From Hofstenia miamia (lineage: Eukaryota; Xenacoelomorpha; Acoela), in assembly GCA_004352715.1 (NCBI GenBank), contig SCFE01000108.1, positions 671,873 through 735,872 on the forward strand: a DNA stretch of 64,000 bases. Direction: 5' to 3'. Shown here piece after piece: positions 59,701 to 64,000 of the stretch (position 1 is its first letter; each line of letters begins with the position of its first letter). Below the pieces are notes generated by a model, which was not told the DNA's origin, searched no databases, and saw nothing but the letters and a program-made list of their open reading frames with translations. A program made the translations under genes and the position numbers.

Positions 59701-62700
59701 TCCGGATAATTTTACTCCTGGAAATTTACCGGGTATAGGATAACATATTGTTCAATTATTACTGAAGAACAACATCATTTCTCAATTAACATCGATCTCC
59801 TGCGAATGAAAATAAATAAATATTTTGAAGTATTCAGCATACATGAAACGAAATAGAAGACGTACTGATATGTCAGAAAAACTTGTTTTATTACATCACT
59901 TGCGTATCCTAAAAAATATAGTTCTTTCTTCGAAAATTCAATATTTATCTCCGAATATGTTATCCGGTGCAATAAGTTAAGGAAGTAAATTTTTACCGGA
60001 TACCGGAATCCTGATTCGGTTGTATAATTGCCTATTTACCGGATTTCGATACATCCCTACCGTAGGTTTTATATTTTTATACATTTAATTTACATAATTA
60101 GTTCTCTGTATCGTATTCCATATTGTTATATAAAAAATAGTGCATAAAAAACACCAGACTAAAAAATTGAAATATTGATCTTTCTTCAGCAAAACACTAG
60201 TATCTTTTAAAGAAAAATGCATAACTTGATTTACTTTGAAAAGTGTAAAGATTTGAATAATCTCAAGATTGTGAGTTTAAAAAATGCGAGTTTCAAATCG
60301 CGTTGACCTGAAAACAGCTTTTAACGGAATTCAAATTAGAGAATAAATGTACCCAAGAGCACAGTAAGTATTAAGTGTGTCCTTGATGTACCATATGATA
60401 AAATACTAACTTGCTACAACAAAATAATTATATGTCATTACTAATATTTGAAGTTAAGTTACATTTATAATTTTAAGCGAAACGATCCATATACAATGCT
60501 GCAAATATGATAAATCGTGAATTAATTATGAATATACACTAACAACAAACTGCATGTCTTACTTTGTGTAGCGTCTTACACGAAATATTTAAACAAATGC
60601 CACTACAGTGTGCTGAAAAAATTAGGAGCAGTTTGATAAATATAAAATAGTTATTTTATTTATTAGCACTAATTTAATTGTGGGAGTACTTAGTAAATTA
60701 TGCTTGTCAAGGGAAAAAACAATGCAAGCCAATTACAACAGAGTCCAAAATAGGAACACATTGAGAAAAATATTTTTTACAAATTCAATACTGTTTCATA
60801 TAAAATCATGTCAATAGAAGATGTAATCCAGAATTGAGATTGTTAACTTAAAGATTACATGTTTTCACAAAAATGAATAATTGTATGGTGGCATATTAAC
60901 GATTTTGCTACATTGTTGATCCTTTTTAATAAATATCACGAACCATAATTCCCCATGTATTTTGTATGGGACTGAGGATGATTCCAATCCAGAATATGCA
61001 GGGACACAGTCCTACTGGAGAATTTTTCTACACTTTATAACGAACTAAACATCACATTTTCTATATAAGCAATTCAGTGAGAACTAAAAATGGTGGTTTT
61101 CATACAAGAAACTAGCGAAAAATCCACTTCTAAAGAAAAATCACAAGACTGGAGAGGTAACAATTTGCATTTCAAGTATATGTTAGGAACTGATATCAAC
61201 TTGATTTTCAAATGAATAATGTGAAATTTAAATAACAGGAAAGGACATTTTTGTCCTCTTGAACAAATGCGAGTTAATTCAATGTAAAATACTACGACAT
61301 GCAAATATATTCATTGAATTACTGCACTGATATTAAGATTATGGCGCTATTGCAGCTTAGCAACAAATCAAATGACGTCATCTAACATGTTCATATTACA
61401 TCTTAAGCCTATAAATATACAATTTTAAAAGGCATAAGGAAATGTTTAAGTAAATGAGAAAATACTATATTTCAATGTTTGTAGGTAGTATTTGAATATC
61501 TATTGAATTATATTTATCGTCTGATGTCATAGATCTCCAAAAAAATTGAGAAGGCAAAACAATACGTTTATTAAACTTTTAAAACGTTTGATATGACGTC
61601 ATATAGTACACGTGATTTTGTTGGAAGATTCTAATGATTTTCTTAGTTTTAGTCTCCACATTCCCTTAGACTGTAATAACGCCTAAGACTTATTAAGTAA
61701 AAACATCATAAAATGGAAAACAACCGAACTGTATATCAAAATTAGAGACACGTTATTCTGAATATTTAGAATGAAATTACGTGAGAAAAGGCGGTTGAAA
61801 ATTGCAAAACTACGTATAAGACTCTATTCGTATAAAACGTCGAATACCTCATGGGAGCTAATAAGTTTAAATGAAAATAACGTTGAATAACTGTAAACCG
61901 TGAATATTATAATAGTTAACTCACATTATTTAGTTAATAAGAATATTTAATGCATTGATATATATTTGCAATAAGTAAAGGTTTACCAATAGATCATTCA
62001 TGTTAACGCATCCTATAACTGACGAATTCAGGTAAACAGCGTACAATACAATAACACAGAGGCTTTCAATGTAGTAAATACAATATGGCAAGTGCGAGAG
62101 AGGTTTACACAGTGGCTCTAGCGCGCTACAGTGAATTTGTTGTCGAGCAAGAATCTACGTGCGATTAATGACTCACGTTGAAATGAGTTGTTTCATTGCA
62201 GCAGATGTACACGGAAAGCTGAGAATAATATTCGTTTCCTCTCCATAAAACCGCTATGTATTCGTAGCAAGCCGTCGTCAATCGAAGTCATTTCTCTCCA
62301 ACTCGTGCATATGAGGCTTACACAGAGCTGGAGACAACAATATTGGGGGGATTCGGACATAAAGCGTGATTTGCACATTTTAGTGAGAAAGCGAACACTG
62401 CATGGAAAGTGGGGAGAAAAGTATAAATTCACTGAATTCATTTGCATTGCGTGTATATTATTAGAATGAGTCAATTCCAAACCGAAACTAGCAATGCGTG
62501 CGCTTTTATTCTCGAGTAGCAGTGTGCGACGAATTTAAATTTACGCTTCCTACTGGTTGAAAAGCAACAAAGCGAATTCGTTCTAAAAGGCGCAATTTTA
62601 AATTTTAAATTAAATTTGACATGTAGATTTAAATAAAACTTACTTCTATGCTGTAACTGTGGTGATAAGTATGACCCTCATGTGATCTTGGAAAACACTA

Positions 62701-62884
62701 AATATGGACCCTTTAATTTCAAGCGTAGAATTTTAGTCTTGTAGTGATGCTTTTATTATATACATACTTGAATGCAACATTGTAAATCTTTACAAATCGC
62801 ACATTTTATGTATACAGATTTTAAGTTGTTTCCACAAATACCACACGTAACCTGACAGGAAATGATTGAATTATGAGTCGCCAT
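47577..62884 (-). CDS. TADA2B: TADA2B homologue (SAGA adaptor ADA2b), 11 exons
   Basis: Exons in phase: 62884-62768, 62697-62644, 58211-58114, 56485-56337, 54420-54224, 52783-52548, 51065-50986, 50384-50214, 50108-50026, 49982-49920 and 47675-47577; 448 codons and a TAA stop. In order: a ZZ zinc finger ('CGICGN', 'CAICKD', 'CFPRSHEGHTYHH'), a SANT/Myb domain ('WTAKEEISLLEGIEQYG', 'EDIAARVV', 'REHYEQVY') and the ADA2 signature 'YLPLRDDFEYEFDN'. Then 'AHVDIFRRRLTERLRRH', a helical 'IKSLQHFHRSGIKKL' and a C-terminal SWIRM domain ('PAKYISLKTIILK', 'YLKSNGWIS'). The PLRDDF and AHVD blocks favour 2B over 2A. It scaffolds the GCN5 acetyltransferase in SAGA, in the nucleus. The exon 10-11 join is about ten residues shorter than in vertebrates, so a small exon may be missed. 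Introns are rich in MITEs. Confidence 0.92.
47785..49919. other. last TADA2B intron, with dispersed short repeats
   Basis: No gene. Variants of 'TTAGGACATTTGCA' occur several times (near 48010, 48657, 48690, 48813 and 48890), which suggests a degenerate repeat family. A small TADA2B exon could lie here but I could not identify one. Confidence 0.4.
51541..51880 (+). pseudogene. Tc1-type transposase N-terminal remnant
   Basis: Translation gives the helix-turn-helix part of a Tc1/mariner transposase: 'RYIDTGTIQKQRKGYCGSKR', 'DPRLTSPDIKIKV' and, after a frame change, 'RRRLVEGCRIACKPL'. It ends shortly before the first catalytic Asp would appear ('ADWGKV' position). Lies in the sixth TADA2B intron, antisense to the gene. 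Confidence 0.8.
53316..53543 (+). CDS. unrecognised 75-codon frame in a TADA2B intron
   Basis: Helical, balanced composition ('QKQLVKLFYASDFKCLKLVY') in AT-rich intronic DNA, antisense to TADA2B. A possible acceptor 'gcaatttgtag' immediately precedes codon 5. No domain recognised. It could be a captured exon, a nested gene or chance. Confidence 0.25.
   Translation: MQFVDEEAILSSKLLNQKQLVKLFYASDFKCLKLVYEHLYHCYQLKLKTEFHSSMLKRMLSSQVALCESDIINTT
54601..54824. mobile_element. MITE, 224 bp, PIF/Harbinger-like
   Basis: Left end AGGTGTGTTCACGCTATCGA and right end (reverse complement) AGGCGGGTTCCCACTATCGA form imperfect terminal inverted repeats of about 25 bp. Each side is flanked by TTA (54598-54600 and 54825-54827), the target size typical of PIF/Harbinger. 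The interior repeats 'TCATCTGA'/'TCAGATGA' palindromes. Non-coding. In the fourth TADA2B intron. Confidence 0.75.
55065..55414. mobile_element. hAT MITE, 350 bp, with GAGCCGAGC repeats
   Basis: Terminal inverted repeats CAGACTTATCAACGAG and CAGATTTGTCAACGAG (two differences). The flanking 8-bp duplication AGTAGAAT is perfect (55057-55064 and 55415-55422). Both subterminal regions carry several GAGCCGAGC copies, the right-hand ones in the same direction. No coding capacity. In the fourth TADA2B intron. Confidence 0.92.
57879..58124 (+). CDS. unrecognised 81-codon frame overlapping a TADA2B exon edge
   Basis: Antisense frame with balanced, charged composition (IKRFKHSNAGREL) that ends inside the donor and end of TADA2B exon 3 on the other strand. 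No domain recognised; probably chance or a captured fragment. Confidence 0.15.
   Translation: METIILLACKSNEHTDLKIKRFKHSNAGRELKFEKKSLSPRCRQKSILTMSKNFADTVMQSLYMNINQYNIDENKPFLPIS
59652..60059. mobile_element. hAT-like MITE, 408 bp, with ACCGGAT repeats
   Basis: Ends TAGGTATGGGATCCCGATA (left) and TAGGGATGTATCGAAATCCG (right, reverse complement) are imperfect inverted repeats. The flanks CCGCAGGT (59644-59651) and CCGTAGGT (60060-60067) form an 8-bp duplication with one mismatch. 'ACCGGATACC' and relatives recur near both ends. Non-coding. In the second TADA2B intron. Confidence 0.82.
61373..61601. promoter_or_regulatory. cluster of CRE-like palindromes in a TADA2B intron
   Basis: Two perfect TGACGTCA sites (61373-61380 and 61594-61601) and one near match TGATGTCA (about 61523) within 230 bp. 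CRE sites bind bZIP factors of the CREB/ATF type. Enhancer function is speculative. Confidence 0.3.
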
Positions 62885-64000
62885 AAAGATCCATATTTTA
62901 TGCAAGCAACATGTTTTACTGGTAATTCAAATCGTTAGTCAGACGTAGCACAATTCATGGTGAATGTCGTATGGGGGCGTGATTAAATATCACGCTAATT
63001 TCAAAAAATGCGTTGATTGTCAATATGCAGCGATTGTATTCTGCCAACACAGTGTTAAGTTAACGTTAAGATATTGCTTCGTATGAATTTTACCAATTAG
63101 TATTTTATTTATCATTTAGCCATTCCCTTTTCATCAAATGTAAAGCGAATTAAATTAAACATGGAAATTTAGCGTTGTATAATTAAACGAATGTAATTTT
63201 CTTATAGTTTATTGTAATTCTAAATTCTTAACAAATTAACATAGAAAATGTTTTAACCGTTTCATGTCGAATTTTTGGCATTCTACCTGAATTCAATCTT
63301 TCTGAAGTGAAGTGGATTCAAGTAAGGGTCTAGGCCAAACTTGGTAGCGGGCCAATATTGTTTATGCCAGTCTGTCCCGAAGCCCACATACTGTTTTAAA
63401 AGTTGGCCCCGCCCAGCAGCTAATGTTGTTCACAAAAATTAGGTATGCGCCCCACCCAAATTTTTCTTTGGCCAGCAATCGACCCGCATACTTTCAATAA
63501 TGATCAGTATGCTACTAAACACGAACAAAAAACTAGAAAAAGCAGTAAAACTAGAAAGCAATAAAAGCAGTTTTAATTAAAGGCCTGAAATAGTTTGTTG
63601 AACACCAAATGGAAAACAAAATGAAATTACGCATGGAATTTATTTGAAATATCTGTTTTGCAAGCGTTGATAAAATCGTGGTCCCGCAATTTAGTCCTTC
63701 AGGTCATTTATTTTCCGCCTAGCCATATAATATAATCCGCATGAAAATTTTGGTTAGTACACATTAATTTATAGCAGTTCCGGATTAAGGCCCCACTCCA
63801 AACTTGTGATAAATTATAGTTATTATTTTTGATAAATGTAGTTTTCTCCACAATTTGTGTTTAAATTTGTGTGACTGCTTTTAGGATGATCAATTTGTAA
63901 ATAAAAACATGTTGTCAGCAGTAACAATACAAGTATAGAAGTAGGAAGTTACTACCTGAGAGGTTGTTATTGAATCTGTTTTCGTATATATATATATATA
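62885..64000. other. TADA2B 5' flank and spacer
   Basis: Presumed promoter side of TADA2B; no TATA box stands out. A GC-richer block at about 63310-63490 ('GGTAGCGGGCC', 'GGCCCCGCCC') is unlike its surroundings and may be a repeat remnant. The window ends in a TA microsatellite at 63987. Confidence 0.45.

Noticed and set aside
62188-62480. Overlapping 93- and 95-codon frames on both strands in a TADA2B intron
   Set aside because: Tested as a possible missing ZZ-finger exon because of Cys residues. The true ZZ exons were found at 62644-62884, and these frames show no motif or splice sites in phase.
62050-62560. Possible MITE around the GC-richer block near 62100
   Set aside because: I looked for terminal inverted repeats and a target duplication and found only weak, scattered similarity.
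1-64000. CRISPR arrays, operons, ribosome binding sites, rRNA or tRNA genes
   Set aside because: The window is eukaryotic with spliced genes. No regularly spaced repeat-spacer arrangement was seen, and no tRNA-like T-loop context held up on inspection.

Overview
The window is eukaryotic, metazoan nuclear DNA: AT-rich, intron-rich, full of decayed transposons, with five N gaps. Three host genes can be read by splicing exons in phase. TADA2B (SAGA adaptor ADA2b; 11 exons, minus strand, about 47.3-62.9 kb) is complete or nearly so. GPATCH2 is represented by its C-terminal half (minus strand, 15.0-17.7 kb). ODAD4/TTC25 (outer dynein arm docking) has its first coding exon on the minus strand at 34.2-35.2 kb and its last two on the plus strand at 22.5-26.8 kb. 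ODAD4 implies motile cilia, and the transposon mix (Maverick-type PolB, Ty3 LTR elements, several LINEs, PiggyBac, Tc1, hAT) fits an invertebrate animal, probably aquatic. The species cannot be named from the sequence.

Layout. 1-2.9 kb: intergenic DNA, a LINE tail and the N-terminal part of an unusual reverse-transcriptase (RT) family. 3.9-7.4 kb: a spliced zinc-finger leader followed by a broken protein-primed DNA polymerase B of Maverick type. 8.8-10.5 kb: a LINE on the minus strand. 11.4-13.6 kb: a C-terminal domain of the unusual RT family, LINE and PiggyBac remnants. 15-17.7 kb: GPATCH2, with Tc1, hAT and PiggyBac debris in and beside it. 19.5-21.6 kb: a Ty3 integrase followed by a tandem repeat. 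22.5-26.8 kb: ODAD4 exons 2-3, with a 1.3 kb hAT element in the intron. 27.3-31.7 kb: LINE and RT-family remnants. 32.2-32.6 kb: a promoter-like tandem CCAAT array. 34.2-35.2 kb: ODAD4 exon 1. 36-39.7 kb: RT-family and LINE debris. 41.5-45.4 kb: a Ty3 element in circularly permuted order between 69-bp direct repeats. 47.2-62.9 kb: TADA2B, its introns holding MITEs and a Tc1 remnant.

The main structural point is that contig 3877-32733 is bounded on both sides by gaps of exactly 1000 N. Turning it round would make the three ODAD4 exons colinear on the minus strand, and their splice phases already match. Two other joins (33994 and 47486-47506) sit inside identical repeats of 260 and 278 bp and look like unresolved assembly overlaps.

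The most promising little-described element is the RT family with a C-terminal D...DVK nuclease-like domain, seen as four separate fragments.
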